A DNA stretch of 64,000 nt from Flemingiibacterium sp045579745 (GCA_045579745.1 JAZNMQ010000024.1:1-64000), one strand, 5' to 3'; positions 42,138 to 50,517 are shown, counted from the first letter of the stretch. Numbers and translations are program-made. The notes: a model not told the origin generated them from the letters alone.

Positions 42138-44462
42138 TTAATCCGTGCCGTCCATATGTCTGACATTTATTGTAACGATCGTACCCGGCTTAACCTCAGC
42201 TCCTGCATCAGGCGATTGGGAAATCACTATAGCTCCCGAACCAACTGAATAGTTACTTGCGCCCTCAAGCTTGATATTAAGGCTCGAATTGATTATCAGC
42301 TTGTTGGCGTTAGATGCCGATTGACCTATAACGTCCGGAACAACTATCGAATCCGACGGCTCCTCATCTCCCGTGTAGAGATAAACGATTCCGCTTTCTA
42401 TCGAAAGTCTGCTGCCGCCTGAGGGGACCTGATCCATTACCGTGTCCCCATTTCCAATAATCTTGAACTTCAGCTTTCTATTTGTAATGTAGAGTGCAGC
42501 ATCCTCAACATCAAGTCCCTTAAGCGTTGTAATACCGACATCCATATTGGCAAGCTCGGACTCGGTGTACTGAGGCTCATATCCAAGATACGGCATCGCA
42601 ACAGACAAAAAGTTTGCAATATAAGGCGCCGCTACTATACTTCCATAGTTAACGCCTGTGGTTGGCTCGTCAACGATTATTATTATCGCAATCTGAGGGT
42701 CGTCAGCCGGTGCAAACGCTACGCAGGAGCCTATACGGAACGGACGGTCGCTTGTCACCCATTCGTCATCGATCGAAACGACATTGCCCTCTTCATCGTA
42801 ATACTGCCACTTATCCTGCTTCTGCGAGGTTCCCGTCTTAGCGGCTACGCTGTATCCTCTGGTGTAAGCATTTTTCGCACCTCCGTCGGTAGCAACGCCC
42901 TCCGCAAGAATTGAAGTTACTGTTTTGCAGGTTTCCTCGGAGAAAACCTGAACCTTATCCTGAGTTTCGTAGCTGTAAATAACATTACCGTCATCGTCAA
43001 CCATTTCCTTCAGGACGTGAGGAGTTACAACATAACCGCCATTGGCTACAGTGCAAATTGCCGCAAGCTGTTGAAGCGGCGTTGTTCTCCATGTCTGTCC
43101 GAATGACGAGGTTGCAAGCTCGAGCGGATACAGCTCGTTTTCACGGTGATATATTCCTACCGCTTCGCCTGAAAGGTCGACACCGGTTCGTTTTGTATAT
43201 CCAAGCGCCTCAAAATACTTGTAGAAGGTTTCCGCACCGATTTTTTCGACGGTATTCATCATAAGCGGGTTGCAGGATTGCTGCAGACCGCGTGCAAATG
43301 TCATTTTACCATGACCTGTTGTTCTATGGCAGGGTATGTACTGACTTGTTCCCTTTACAAGGTAATGTCCAACACATGTGAATGGGTCATCGATATTTAC
43401 AAGTCCTTCTTCAATTGCAATAGCCGATGTCAGAATTTTGAAGGTGGAACCCGGCTCATAGGTATCACTCACAACCTTGTTGTTCCACATCTGATAGATA
43501 AGGGAATTACGAAGCGCAGCGTATTCGCTGCTGTCCTCGGGCAATCCGCACTCATTAAGTGCTGTAAGATATTCGCCCGTCAAGGTGTACGGTGAATTGC
43601 AGTCATAGCTCGGATACACTGCCGAACCAAGTATTCCGCCCGTGTTAACATCCATTACGATTCCGCAAACACGGTTTGCTGCCGCGGCAGATTCATAAGC
43701 CGCATACACCTGCTTTTCAAGCTCGTACTGGAGCATCATGTCTATGGTCGTTACGAGATTTGCTCCGTTTTCAGCGCCGACATAGCTCTCATATTTGAAC
43801 GGCATGTCACCGCCGATCGCATTTCGAGCTGTGATATATTTACCCGACGTGCCCTTCAAATAATCGTTGTAGGTCGCCTCAACTCCATATACACGGTCAC
43901 CGTCGGCATTTGTAAAGCCGATAAGGTGCGATGCCAGATCACCGTAGCAATAATATCTCTTAGCCTCAGCGGACAGATTAAGAAGATTCGTGAAACCGTT
44001 CTCCTGAATGAATTTACGCAGTATTTCAGCGGTTTCAGGCGGAACATTTTTCATTATCGTTTCGTCGCGGCGATTGATCTTTTTCATTTTTTCCATGACC
44101 ATATCGCGGTCTACGCCGAGAACCTCGACAAGCTTGTCGGCAATAATATCGGCGACCTGACCTACCGCGTATTCCTCATTGTCGTTTTCAAACGCGCGTA
44201 TATCGGACGGTGCTACAAAAACTCTGTAAACAGTAGTGTTTGTAACAAGCAGATTCATGTTGGTGTCAAAAATTTTGCCGCGCTCGGGTGTTGTCCTTGT
44301 TTCGCGTGTCAGCTGGTCTATTACTATCGACTTGTATTTGTCGTGCTCTATGACCTGCAAGCCAAACAGTCTGACAATCAATCCGCAAAATACTACTGCG
44401 ATAACACAAGAAAGAAATATGCATCTTTTATACATAACACTTTTTTGCGAAAAGAATGGCAT
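42138..44462 (-). CDS. Class B penicillin-binding protein with two PASTA domains (FtsI/SpoVD type)
   Basis: Septal transpeptidase partner of FtsW. From the ATG at 44462 (GGAGG five bases upstream; an ATG four codons earlier overlaps that site) it has 774 residues: a short cytoplasmic tail, a membrane helix (about 13-35), the dimerisation/pedestal domain with RGKIFDTNMNLLV, and the transpeptidase domain with STFK (Ser339), SCN (396-398) and KTG (542-544). Two PASTA repeats follow (about 640-698 and 704-768). Both SpoVD and division PBPs of Firmicutes carry PASTA domains, so I leave the symbol open. Confidence 0.93.
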   Translation of the reverse strand: MPFFSQKSVMYKRCIFLSCVIAVVFCGLIVRLFGLQVIEHDKYKSIVIDQLTRETRTTPERGKIFDTNMNLLVTNTTVYRVFVAPSDIRAFENDNEEYAVGQVADIIADKLVEVLGVDRDMVMEKMKKINRRDETIMKNVPPETAEILRKFIQENGFTNLLNLSAEAKRYYCYGDLASHLIGFTNADGDRVYGVEATYNDYLKGTSGKYITARNAIGGDMPFKYESYVGAENGANLVTTIDMMLQYELEKQVYAAYESAAAANRVCGIVMDVNTGGILGSAVYPSYDCNSPYTLTGEYLTALNECGLPEDSSEYAALRNSLIYQMWNNKVVSDTYEPGSTFKILTSAIAIEEGLVNIDDPFTCVGHYLVKGTSQYIPCHRTTGHGKMTFARGLQQSCNPLMMNTVEKIGAETFYKYFEALGYTKRTGVDLSGEAVGIYHRENELYPLELATSSFGQTWRTTPLQQLAAICTVANGGYVVTPHVLKEMVDDDGNVIYSYETQDKVQVFSEETCKTVTSILAEGVATDGGAKNAYTRGYSVAAKTGTSQKQDKWQYYDEEGNVVSIDDEWVTSDRPFRIGSCVAFAPADDPQIAIIIIVDEPTTGVNYGSIVAAPYIANFLSVAMPYLGYEPQYTESELANMDVGITTLKGLDVEDAALYITNRKLKFKIIGNGDTVMDQVPSGGSRLSIESGIVYLYTGDEEPSDSIVVPDVIGQSASNANKLIINSSLNIKLEGASNYSVGSGAIVISQSPDAGAEVKPGTIVTINVRHMDGTD

Positions 44463-44548
44463 GTCATCCTCCATAATTCGGTATCGGAGAGCAAGCGTTC
44501 AACAATTTGCCTACTCCCCGATGATACTTTATAACGGTAATTCTCCTC

Positions 44549-44569
44549 TTGCAGGCAAATCACCTGCAA
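44549..44569 (-). other. Hairpin in the ftsL/PBP gap
   Basis: Inverted repeat TTGCAGG/CCTGCAA (44549-44555 with 44563-44569, 7-base loop) in the 142-base space between the FtsL-like gene and the PBP gene. No U-run on the minus strand, so not a clear terminator; I see no other feature in this gap. Confidence 0.35.
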
Positions 44570-44604
44570 TCTTTAATTAATATATTACTGAGTCTTCTAA
44601 AAAA

Positions 44605-45426
44605 TTACATTCCGAAGAAGTCGCGAACACGCTCTACTATCGAACCGCCGAAGCTGAGGATTCCGTCAAGAATGTTTGTCTTCTCCTCAATTTCTTCTTC
44701 AACAAGCTCAATCTTGTCTTCCTTGCGTACAGTAATATAATGTCTTTCGACCTGGTCCTTTTTTACCATTCCGATATCGTTTTTGGCTACCGATTCGACC
44801 ACTCGCAGGTCATCTCTGACCTCAAGCTGTAATCTCAACTCGTTTTCCTCGGATATCAGAGCGTTATACTGACGTTCAAGATTTGAATTTTCCGCCACTA
44901 TCTCACTTATCTGCACAGAAGTAGTTACTATCGCAAGAATAAGCACCGTAAAGCAAAGCGCTGTTAAAACTATCGAAAGCGGAAATTGATATTTTTTCTC
45001 AACAACTATCGTATGCAGCTTCGTTATTGACTTTTTACGAAGTCTTTCAACCTTTGCCGCCTGCACTTTTATGGCTGACGCCGATTTCGCGCGCTCAGCA
45101 GAACTCTTCGCGGCGCTTTTGTGAGCTGCCGCTCGCGTTTTTCCGTGCGCATCAGAGCTTCGTGTCTTCCCTGAAGTATTACGCGCACCTACACTTCTGC
45201 GCGCATCCGCAGGATTTCCATAAAACGCACTCGCTTTTGCATTTGAAGATGCTTGGGACGCGCCTCTTCTATTACCATTGCTTTGATCTATATTATTATC
45301 TCTTTGCGGCGCTTTTGGACGCGAAATCGAATCCCAAGAATATTCTCTGTATGATGGATGGGTAGAAATGCGCTGACCGGGCAGTGCTTCGTTATTCTTT
45401 TTCTTTTTGAAGGTTGCATCAGTCAT
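44605..45426 (-). CDS. ftsL: FtsL-like septum protein with long basic N-terminus
   Basis: Bitopic protein placed between rsmH and the PBP gene, the ftsL position. Residues 1-147 are cytoplasmic, rich in Lys, Ala, Ser and Arg and surely disordered; a membrane helix spans about 148-170, followed by a short coiled coil (IVAENSNLERQYNALISEENELRLQLEV), the FtsL/DivIC hallmark, then an acidic end. The family is called by shape and place, since its sequence is poorly conserved. Usual FtsL proteins have tails of 20-60 residues, so this one is unusually long. Likely role: bridging FtsQ and the FtsW-PBP pair. Confidence 0.8.
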   Translation of the reverse strand: MTDATFKKKKNNEALPGQRISTHPSYREYSWDSISRPKAPQRDNNIDQSNGNRRGASQASSNAKASAFYGNPADARRSVGARNTSGKTRSSDAHGKTRAAAHKSAAKSSAERAKSASAIKVQAAKVERLRKKSITKLHTIVVEKKYQFPLSIVLTALCFTVLILAIVTTSVQISEIVAENSNLERQYNALISEENELRLQLEVRDDLRVVESVAKNDIGMVKKDQVERHYITVRKEDKIELVEEEIEEKTNILDGILSFGGSIVERVRDFFGM

Positions 45427-45443
45427 CGCTATCCCCCCTTATC

Positions 45444-46397
45444 TTATATTTTTTCTGCTATTCGCAGCTTTGCGCTCCTTGAACGCGGATTTTCATCAAG
45501 CTCCCTTTCAGATGGGAGAATCGGCTTGTGCGTCAGCACCTTGATTATCGGCTTCTTTCCGCAAACGCATACCGGAAAGTCCTTCGGGCATGTGCATCCT
45601 CTTGAATGTGCGGCAAACGTTTGCTTTACGATGCGGTCTTCAAGCGAATGAAAGCTTATAACCGAAAGTCTGCCTCCGATTTTAAGCGACGCAATCAAAT
45701 CGTTAAGCGTCGGTTCAATTATCGACAGCTCCGAATTAACCTCAATGCGTATTGCCTGAAAGGTACGCTTTGCCGGATGCGGTCCATCCTCTCTCGCCTT
45801 TGCAGGAATCGCGGACTTAATAATATCGACCAGCTCGAATGTAGTCTTTATCGGAGCAGCCTCGCGTGCCGCGCAAATCGCCGAAGCAATTCGTCCTGCG
45901 AAGCGTTCCTCGCTGTATTCGTATATAATCCGCTTCAGCTCGCTCTCGGGATATTCATTTACAACCTCTCTCGCGCTTAGCGGAGATTCGGGATTCATGC
46001 GCATATCAAGCGGCGCATCGTTCATATATGAAAATCCACGCTCGGGAGTGTCAAGCTGATATGATGAAACTCCAAGGTCAATTACCGCACCGTCGATCCC
46101 GTCGATGCCGAGCGTTTCGAGTATAGCTCCTACATTTTGAAAGTTATCGTGAACGAGCTTGATTCTATCCGAATATTTGGCAAGCCGTTTACTTGACGCT
46201 TCAATCGCCGCGCTGTCTTGATCTATCGCAATCAGAAGTCCGCCGTCCGTAAGCTTTGAAGCAATTGCTTCGGAATGACCTCCTCCGCCAAGCGTGCAAT
46301 CGACATAAACGCCATTTGGCTTTATATCAAGTCCATCAACGGACTCAGACAGAAGCACAGAGTAATGTGAAAAGGTGTTGGCAACCGAATCGCTCAT
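45444..46397 (-). CDS. rsmH: 16S rRNA (cytosine1402-N4)-methyltransferase RsmH
   Basis: SAM-dependent methyltransferase modifying C1402 in the decoding centre. It has HYSVLLSESVDGL, the SAM motif VDCTLGGGGHSEAI, GAVIDLGVSSYQLDTPERGFSY, DAPLDMRMNP and the late FHSLEDRIVKQTF. The start is uncertain: ATG at 46397 (317 residues, chosen) or a TTG at 46418 overlapping the mraZ stop. A cysteine-rich CTCPKDFPVCVCGKKP near the C-terminus is a usual feature of Firmicutes RsmH. Confidence 0.95.
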   Translation of the reverse strand: MSDSVANTFSHYSVLLSESVDGLDIKPNGVYVDCTLGGGGHSEAIASKLTDGGLLIAIDQDSAAIEASSKRLAKYSDRIKLVHDNFQNVGAILETLGIDGIDGAVIDLGVSSYQLDTPERGFSYMNDAPLDMRMNPESPLSAREVVNEYPESELKRIIYEYSEERFAGRIASAICAAREAAPIKTTFELVDIIKSAIPAKAREDGPHPAKRTFQAIRIEVNSELSIIEPTLNDLIASLKIGGRLSVISFHSLEDRIVKQTFAAHSRGCTCPKDFPVCVCGKKPIIKVLTHKPILPSERELDENPRSRSAKLRIAEKI

Positions 46398-46414
46398 TTT
46401 TTCATCCGAGGACC

Positions 46415-46834
46415 TCAAAGCCCCAACTCCTTCATCTGTTTTTCTATATTAGCGGCATCGTCGCTGTTCTTCATTGCTTCCCAACGATCTGCAGACCAAA
46501 GCTCAGCATGGTCGCCGACGCCGAGGAATGCAACATCTCGTTCGAGAGCAGCATATTCCTTCAAATTCTGAGGCAGAACAATTCTGCCGTGAGAATCAGG
46601 AGCTGCATCCGATGCAAACGTGAACAAAAATCTCTTTATCGCCCGTGTTTGCGAATCGGGGAGAGCCGAAAGCTTGTCCGTAAGCCGCTTCCATTCATCG
46701 AGCGGATAAAGCGAGAGGCATCCGTCTACGTTCTTTGAAATAACGAATTTTTCTCCGAGCGATTCGCGCAGCTTCGCCGGAACGAACACTCTCGATTTGG
46801 CATCTATTGTATGCAAATATTCACCGGTCAGCAT
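46415..46834 (-). CDS. mraZ: Transcriptional regulator MraZ
   Basis: Ring-forming DNA-binding protein with two AbrB-like SpoVT halves, the first gene and autoregulator of dcw clusters. The 139-residue protein opens with GEYLHTIDAKSRVFVPAKLRESLG and has in the second half DSHGRIVLPQNLKEYA. GGAGGG precedes the ATG. Three repeats matching its operator lie between its promoter and the ribosome site. Confidence 0.96.
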   Translation of the reverse strand: MLTGEYLHTIDAKSRVFVPAKLRESLGEKFVISKNVDGCLSLYPLDEWKRLTDKLSALPDSQTRAIKRFLFTFASDAAPDSHGRIVLPQNLKEYAALERDVAFLGVGDHAELWSADRWEAMKNSDDAANIEKQMKELGL

Positions 46835-46891
46835 CGAATCACCCTCCTCTCACCATACTGTCAAAAATTCTGGCACAATTGTTATCATTTG

Positions 46892-46916
46892 ACCCATTTT
46901 AGTCCACTTTGCACCA
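46892..46916 (-). promoter_or_regulatory. MraZ box (three TGG repeats, 10-bp period)
   Basis: On the minus strand TGGTG (46912-46916), TGGAC (46902-46906) and TGGGT (46892-46896) occur exactly ten bases apart, just downstream of the -10. MraZ of other bacteria binds TGGGN repeats with 5-base spacers, the same geometry, so this is very likely the autoregulatory operator of the cluster. Confidence 0.82.
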
Positions 46917-46923
46917 CAATTAT

Positions 46924-46952
46924 ATTATACAGTATCATCTGCATAATTGCAA
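46924..46952 (-). promoter_or_regulatory. Sigma-A promoter of the dcw cluster
   Basis: Minus strand: TTGCAA (46947-46952), 17-bp spacer, TATAAT (46924-46929), giving a leader of about 85 bases before mraZ that holds the MraZ box. Confidence 0.87.
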
Positions 46953-47024
46953 GTATTTTCAGAGGATTTTTTTCGATTTTATGCAATTTTTTTGCATTTT
47001 AATTTTTGCTTTTTTAATAAATCG

Positions 47025-47054
47025 CGCCGCATTCTTTAATTTATGAACGCGGCG
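47025..47054 (-). terminator. Probable terminator after coaD
   Basis: 10-bp stem (one G-U) CGCCGCATTC/GAACGCGGCG, 47025-47034 with 47045-47054, directly after the coaD stop. Downstream on the minus strand the sequence is AT-rich (ATTTATT) rather than a clean U-run. Confidence 0.65.
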
Positions 47055-47061
47055 TGAATTT

Positions 47062-47556
47062 TCATTTTTTCGTATTAACAAATTCCGCCAAAAGCTCCGC
47101 AGTACCCTCAGGAACGAATCGACTGTAATCCATACCGTAGCGAATCATTTCCTTAACCATAGTTGAACTTATGTGCATGTACTCGGATTTTGTCGGGATG
47201 ATAAAAGTGTCAAGTTTTGCGTTAAGCGAGCGATTGATCAGCGACATCGACATCTCATAATCAAAGTCAGTCGCACTTCGTGCCCCTTTTATGATCGTGC
47301 CGATGCCCTTTTCCTCAGCATACCCTGCAAGCAAGCCGTCAGATACATCCACATGAACGTTTTTAAAATCAGCAAACGCTGTCCTGAGCAGCCGAAGCTT
47401 CTGCTCGGGCGAAAGCATTCCATTTTTTGTCGAATTTGAGAAAGCGATAACCCACACCTCGTCGAAAACACCTGCCGCGCGCGCAACTATATCGTAATGC
47501 CCGATCGTCGGGGGATCAAAGCTTCCTGGGATCAATGCAAATTTTGGATTCAACAT
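47062..47556 (-). CDS. coaD: Phosphopantetheine adenylyltransferase
   Basis: Hexameric nucleotidyltransferase of coenzyme A synthesis: 4'-phosphopantetheine plus ATP gives dephospho-CoA. The 164-residue protein shows PGSFDPPTIGHYDIVARAA (nucleotide-binding, with the T/HxGH motif as TIGH), IIKGARSATDFDYEMSM, and the terminal ISSTMVKEM. GAGGTGA precedes the ATG. It follows the rsmD part of the fusion by 21 bases, and rsmD-coaD adjacency is common in bacteria. Confidence 0.97.
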   Translation of the reverse strand: MLNPKFALIPGSFDPPTIGHYDIVARAAGVFDEVWVIAFSNSTKNGMLSPEQKLRLLRTAFADFKNVHVDVSDGLLAGYAEEKGIGTIIKGARSATDFDYEMSMSLINRSLNAKLDTFIIPTKSEYMHISSTMVKEMIRYGMDYSRFVPEGTAELLAEFVNTKK

Positions 47557-47577
47557 GATTATTTCACCTCAAATAGA

Positions 47578-48141
47578 TCAATCGCACTTAAGAGTTAAAA
47601 CCGTGATAAAAATTCTGCCGTATCTGTTCTGCTTTTCAATCGTGTATTTTTTGGCAAGTGCTTCATCCTGTCCAAAGACATCGTCCGTTTCATCCTCGCA
47701 GATAACCCATGCACCCTCTGCAAGCAGGTCCGATTCGGCGAGCAAATGAAGCGACTTTTGAAGCATACCGCTATTGTACGGCGGGTCAAGAAATACATAG
47801 TCAAATTTGTATTTTCCTTTTGATACGCGAAGATATTCGGCGTAATCGGAGAGCACAAGCCTGCAGCGCTCCCAAAGATGTGTTTTCTGAGCATTCTTTT
47901 TGATGATCGCGACCGCTTCCGCCGATTTGTCAACAAGCACCGCTTTTTCAGCGCCTCGGCTGAGTGCCTCAAGTCCTAACTGACCGCTTCCCGCGAAAAG
48001 GTCGAGCACAGTCGTATCGACAAGATCAAACTGTATCATACTGAAAAGTGCTTCTTTTACGCGCTCTGCAGTCGGTCTTGTTGCCTCGCCCTCAAGCGTG
48101 TCAAGCCTGATGCCTCGCGCGGATCCCGTAATAATTCTCAT
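47578..48141 (-). CDS. rsmD: RsmD from its internal start (nested in the fusion)
   Basis: The ATG at 48141 begins MRIITGSARG, the normal N-terminus of RsmD, and gives 187 residues, the normal length. AGGAGA lies seven bases before it, so this start should be used whether or not UvrC reads through. RsmD methylates G966 of 16S rRNA with SAM during small-subunit assembly. Motifs: GSGQLGLEALSRGAEK and FDYVFLDPPYNSG. Confidence 0.85.
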   Translation of the reverse strand: MRIITGSARGIRLDTLEGEATRPTAERVKEALFSMIQFDLVDTTVLDLFAGSGQLGLEALSRGAEKAVLVDKSAEAVAIIKKNAQKTHLWERCRLVLSDYAEYLRVSKGKYKFDYVFLDPPYNSGMLQKSLHLLAESDLLAEGAWVICEDETDDVFGQDEALAKKYTIEKQNRYGRIFITVLTLKCD

Positions 48142-50016
48142 TGGTATTTCTCCTATTTTTTTCGTACTTGCATGTTTTTTGAAAAAATGCGCAATAATCG
48201 CATCGGCGTTGGCAGAGGTTATTCCGGAAACTTTCATAAGCTCTGATTTGTCCGCATTTTTTATTGCCGTAAGACTGCGAAAATGTGCAAGCAAGCTCTT
48301 AGCCTTTATTCTGCCGATTCCGTCGATATCCTCAAGAGTTGAATGCTTCAGAGTCTTTGATTTTGCATTCTCCATTCGGGTAATCGTATATCGATGAACC
48401 TCTTCCTGCAGCTTGTATATAAACTGAAAAACCGCCTGCTCGCGCGAAATGCTGATTTCATTAATATCATCAGTCAGCGCACGCGTTTTGTGGAAATCAT
48501 CCTTGACCATTCCGAACACTGGTATTTCGCATCCAAGCTCAGCCATAAGCTCGCGTATTACAGAAACATGAGCTTTTCCGCCGTCAAGCAAAATCAAGTC
48601 AGGTGCCCCTCCGAACGATTCGTCCGTCAAATGATTGAGCCGCCTTGAAAGCGCTTCCCTCATCGCCCCGTAATCGTCTATGCCATCGGTCGTTTTTATT
48701 TTAAATGTTCGATAGTCCGATTTTTTAAGCTTGCAGTTTTCGGCTACAATCATGCCTGCAGTTATGTTATCATTGCCGAAATTTGAAATATCATATGCTT
48801 CTATCCGCTCCGGAACGACCTCGAGCGAAAGCATTGATGCGAGCTTAACGAGCGTTTTGTTATCCTTTTCCGACTGTGCCTTGTAAAGCAGAGCTTGCTG
48901 CTTTGCGTTGTCGTAAACCATTTCGCAAAGCCTGCGCCTATCTCCGCGTTCGGGAGTCCGGATATCAGGCTTGTAGCCAACTCTTTGCCTTATCGCTTCA
49001 GTCAGCGCGGCGAGCTCCTCATTCGGGAGCGTAAAATCCAAAATTATCTCCCTTGGAACATATTCGCGGATATTGTAAAGCTCGGACAGAAACGCCGACA
49101 TATTCTCCTCATCGATTATCTGCTCGGCAGGGAAAATAAAATGCTCGTTATCGGTGATACTGCCGCCGCGAATATAGAACACAGAAATGCAGGAGCAAAT
49201 CTCGTCAGTATACAGCGCGATAACATCCTCCTCGGTGTCGGGGGAGCCGACGACCTTTTGCCGCTGCCAAAGCTTTGACAGCGCCTCGATGCGATCACGG
49301 TATCTTGCCGCAGCTTCAAACATCAAATTATCCGAAGCAAACTCCATCTTTTCCCGAAGTGACGATTCGCATTCCGAAAAAGAACCGCGTAGGAAGCTGG
49401 CAACCTCTTTAAAAATTGCGCGATATTCCTCGCTCGAGATCTCGCCCGTGCAGGGAGCTATACACATACCGATGTGACGATTTAAGCAAGGCCGTTCCTT
49501 GCCGATATCCCGCGGAAACTCGCGCGAGCATGATGCTATACCGAAAGCCTTCTGAATCGTGCCGAGTATGCTGTAAACCGCAGAAATGCTCGAATAGGGT
49601 CCAAAATATCTTGCGCCGTCCGCAAGCCGTTTTCGAGTTACGGTCAGCTTCGGATACTCATCATTTACTGTCAGCTTGATATACGGATACGACTTCGAAT
49701 CCTTTAATTTAATATTGTATTTCGGAGTATACTGCTTAATCAGACTGTTTTCGAGCGACAGCGCTTCAATCTCGGTATCGGTGAGAATATAGTCAAAGCT
49801 GTATACCATCGAAACCATTCGGCGTGTTTTTTCATTGTGCTTTGCCGATTCATGAAAATATGACGACACACGGTTTTTCAGCGCACGGGATTTTCCGACA
49901 TAAATCACTTTCCCGTTTTTGTCTTTCATGATATAAACGCCCGGGCGCAGAGGAAGCCTGTTTGCCTTTTCAAGCAAAAGCTCGCGCCGTTTGTCGTATG
50001 AAGCCTTTGTGTCCAT
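47578..50016 (-). CDS. uvrC: In-frame UvrC-RsmD fusion: excinuclease ABC subunit C plus 16S rRNA (guanine966-N2)-methyltransferase
   Basis: One open frame of 812 codons holds two usual proteins. Residues 1-625 are a full UvrC: GIY-YIG nuclease domain (PGVYIMKDKNGKVIYVGKS at about 24-42), UVR-type middle, RNase H-like second nuclease (YDISNFGNDNITAGMIV, DLILLDGGKAHV) and helix-hairpin-helix end (DIDGIGRIKAKSLLAHF). Residues 626-812 are a full RsmD: MRIITGSARG, TRPTAERVKEALFSMI, the SAM loop VLDLFAGSGQLGLEAL and the catalytic DPPY. The join reads HASTKKIGEIPM and spans a run of seven A's; with six A's UvrC would end in TAG there. Biological fusion, slippage or assembly error are all possible. 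Confidence 0.85.
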   Translation of the reverse strand: MDTKASYDKRRELLLEKANRLPLRPGVYIMKDKNGKVIYVGKSRALKNRVSSYFHESAKHNEKTRRMVSMVYSFDYILTDTEIEALSLENSLIKQYTPKYNIKLKDSKSYPYIKLTVNDEYPKLTVTRKRLADGARYFGPYSSISAVYSILGTIQKAFGIASCSREFPRDIGKERPCLNRHIGMCIAPCTGEISSEEYRAIFKEVASFLRGSFSECESSLREKMEFASDNLMFEAAARYRDRIEALSKLWQRQKVVGSPDTEEDVIALYTDEICSCISVFYIRGGSITDNEHFIFPAEQIIDEENMSAFLSELYNIREYVPREIILDFTLPNEELAALTEAIRQRVGYKPDIRTPERGDRRRLCEMVYDNAKQQALLYKAQSEKDNKTLVKLASMLSLEVVPERIEAYDISNFGNDNITAGMIVAENCKLKKSDYRTFKIKTTDGIDDYGAMREALSRRLNHLTDESFGGAPDLILLDGGKAHVSVIRELMAELGCEIPVFGMVKDDFHKTRALTDDINEISISREQAVFQFIYKLQEEVHRYTITRMENAKSKTLKHSTLEDIDGIGRIKAKSLLAHFRSLTAIKNADKSELMKVSGITSANADAIIAHFFKKHASTKKIGEIPMRIITGSARGIRLDTLEGEATRPTAERVKEALFSMIQFDLVDTTVLDLFAGSGQLGLEALSRGAEKAVLVDKSAEAVAIIKKNAQKTHLWERCRLVLSDYAEYLRVSKGKYKFDYVFLDPPYNSGMLQKSLHLLAESDLLAEGAWVICEDETDDVFGQDEALAKKYTIEKQNRYGRIFITVLTLKCD
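48156..48162 (-). other. A7 homopolymer deciding the uvrC reading frame
   Basis: Minus-strand AAAAAAA read as AAA AAA ATA in the fusion frame. Loss of one A gives AAA AAA TAG, a stop codon that would overlap the rsmD ribosome site TAGGAG and leave a canonical two-gene layout. A7 is also long enough for RNA polymerase slippage. Confidence 0.75.
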
Positions 50017-50117
50017 TATTTTCTCCGTTGCTCAAAAAATAGTATTTGCAAATAAAAGACGAGTCGAGTTGACTTTGCCAAACCGCGACCCGTCATTATT
50101 CTTAAATCTTCAGATGC

Positions 50118-50381
50118 TCACTCGCCAAATCCTGTATCGATAAGCTCGCACAGTGCGTTAAGAGCGTCCATCTCATCGTTTCCGTCAGCAATCAGGGTTA
50201 TTGTCATGCCTTTTGTGATACCGAGCGAAAGTACACCGAGTAAGCTCTTTGCATTCACGCGTCTGTCTTCTTTTTCGACCCAAATAGAACTCTGGAACGA
50301 ATTTGCTTTCTGGATAAAGAAGGTCGCAGGTCTTGCGTGGAGACCGACGTTATTCTTAATAGTGACATTACGGGAATTCAT
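50118..50381 (-). CDS. ptsH: HPr-family phosphocarrier protein
   Basis: 87-residue phosphocarrier of the sugar phosphotransferase system. The active-site His15 stands in GLHARPA and the regulatory Ser46 in NAKSLLGVLSLG, so it can take part both in PTS transport and in HPr-kinase/CcpA carbon control; a Crh paralogue would lack His15. It is alone here, without ptsI, under its own promoter. GGAGAGAAC precedes the ATG. Confidence 0.94.
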   Translation of the reverse strand: MNSRNVTIKNNVGLHARPATFFIQKANSFQSSIWVEKEDRRVNAKSLLGVLSLGITKGMTITLIADGNDEMDALNALCELIDTGFGE

Positions 50382-50417
50382 TACGTTCTCTCCTATTCAT
50401 AAATAATAATTTTAAAA

Positions 50418-50464
50418 CCGGGGAGCTTGACCTCGCACTTCGTCCATTTGCGACAGACCGGCTC
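50418..50464 (-). promoter_or_regulatory. Structured 5' leader of ptsH
   Basis: The roughly 100-base leader contains nested complementary segments: CCGG at both ends (50418-50421, 50458-50461), GAGC/GCTC (50423-50426, 50461-50464) and TCGCA/TGCGA (50433-50437 with 50449-50453). Pairing is imperfect and I recognise no known riboswitch. Confidence 0.35.
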
Positions 50465-50488
50465 TTATCCGAATATAATCCTAATTAT

Positions 50489-50517
50489 AGTATAACAGAT
50501 TGTTTTATAAAAATCAA
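50489..50517 (-). promoter_or_regulatory. Sigma-A promoter of ptsH
   Basis: Minus strand: TTGATT (50512-50517), 17-bp spacer, TATACT (50489-50494), within the 240-base gap between ptsH and the DUF4330 genes. Confidence 0.7.

Noticed and set aside
44475..44604. Extra promoter between the FtsL-like gene and the PBP gene
   Set aside because: Only TTGCCT with an 18-base spacer to TTATAA is seen, both poor matches.
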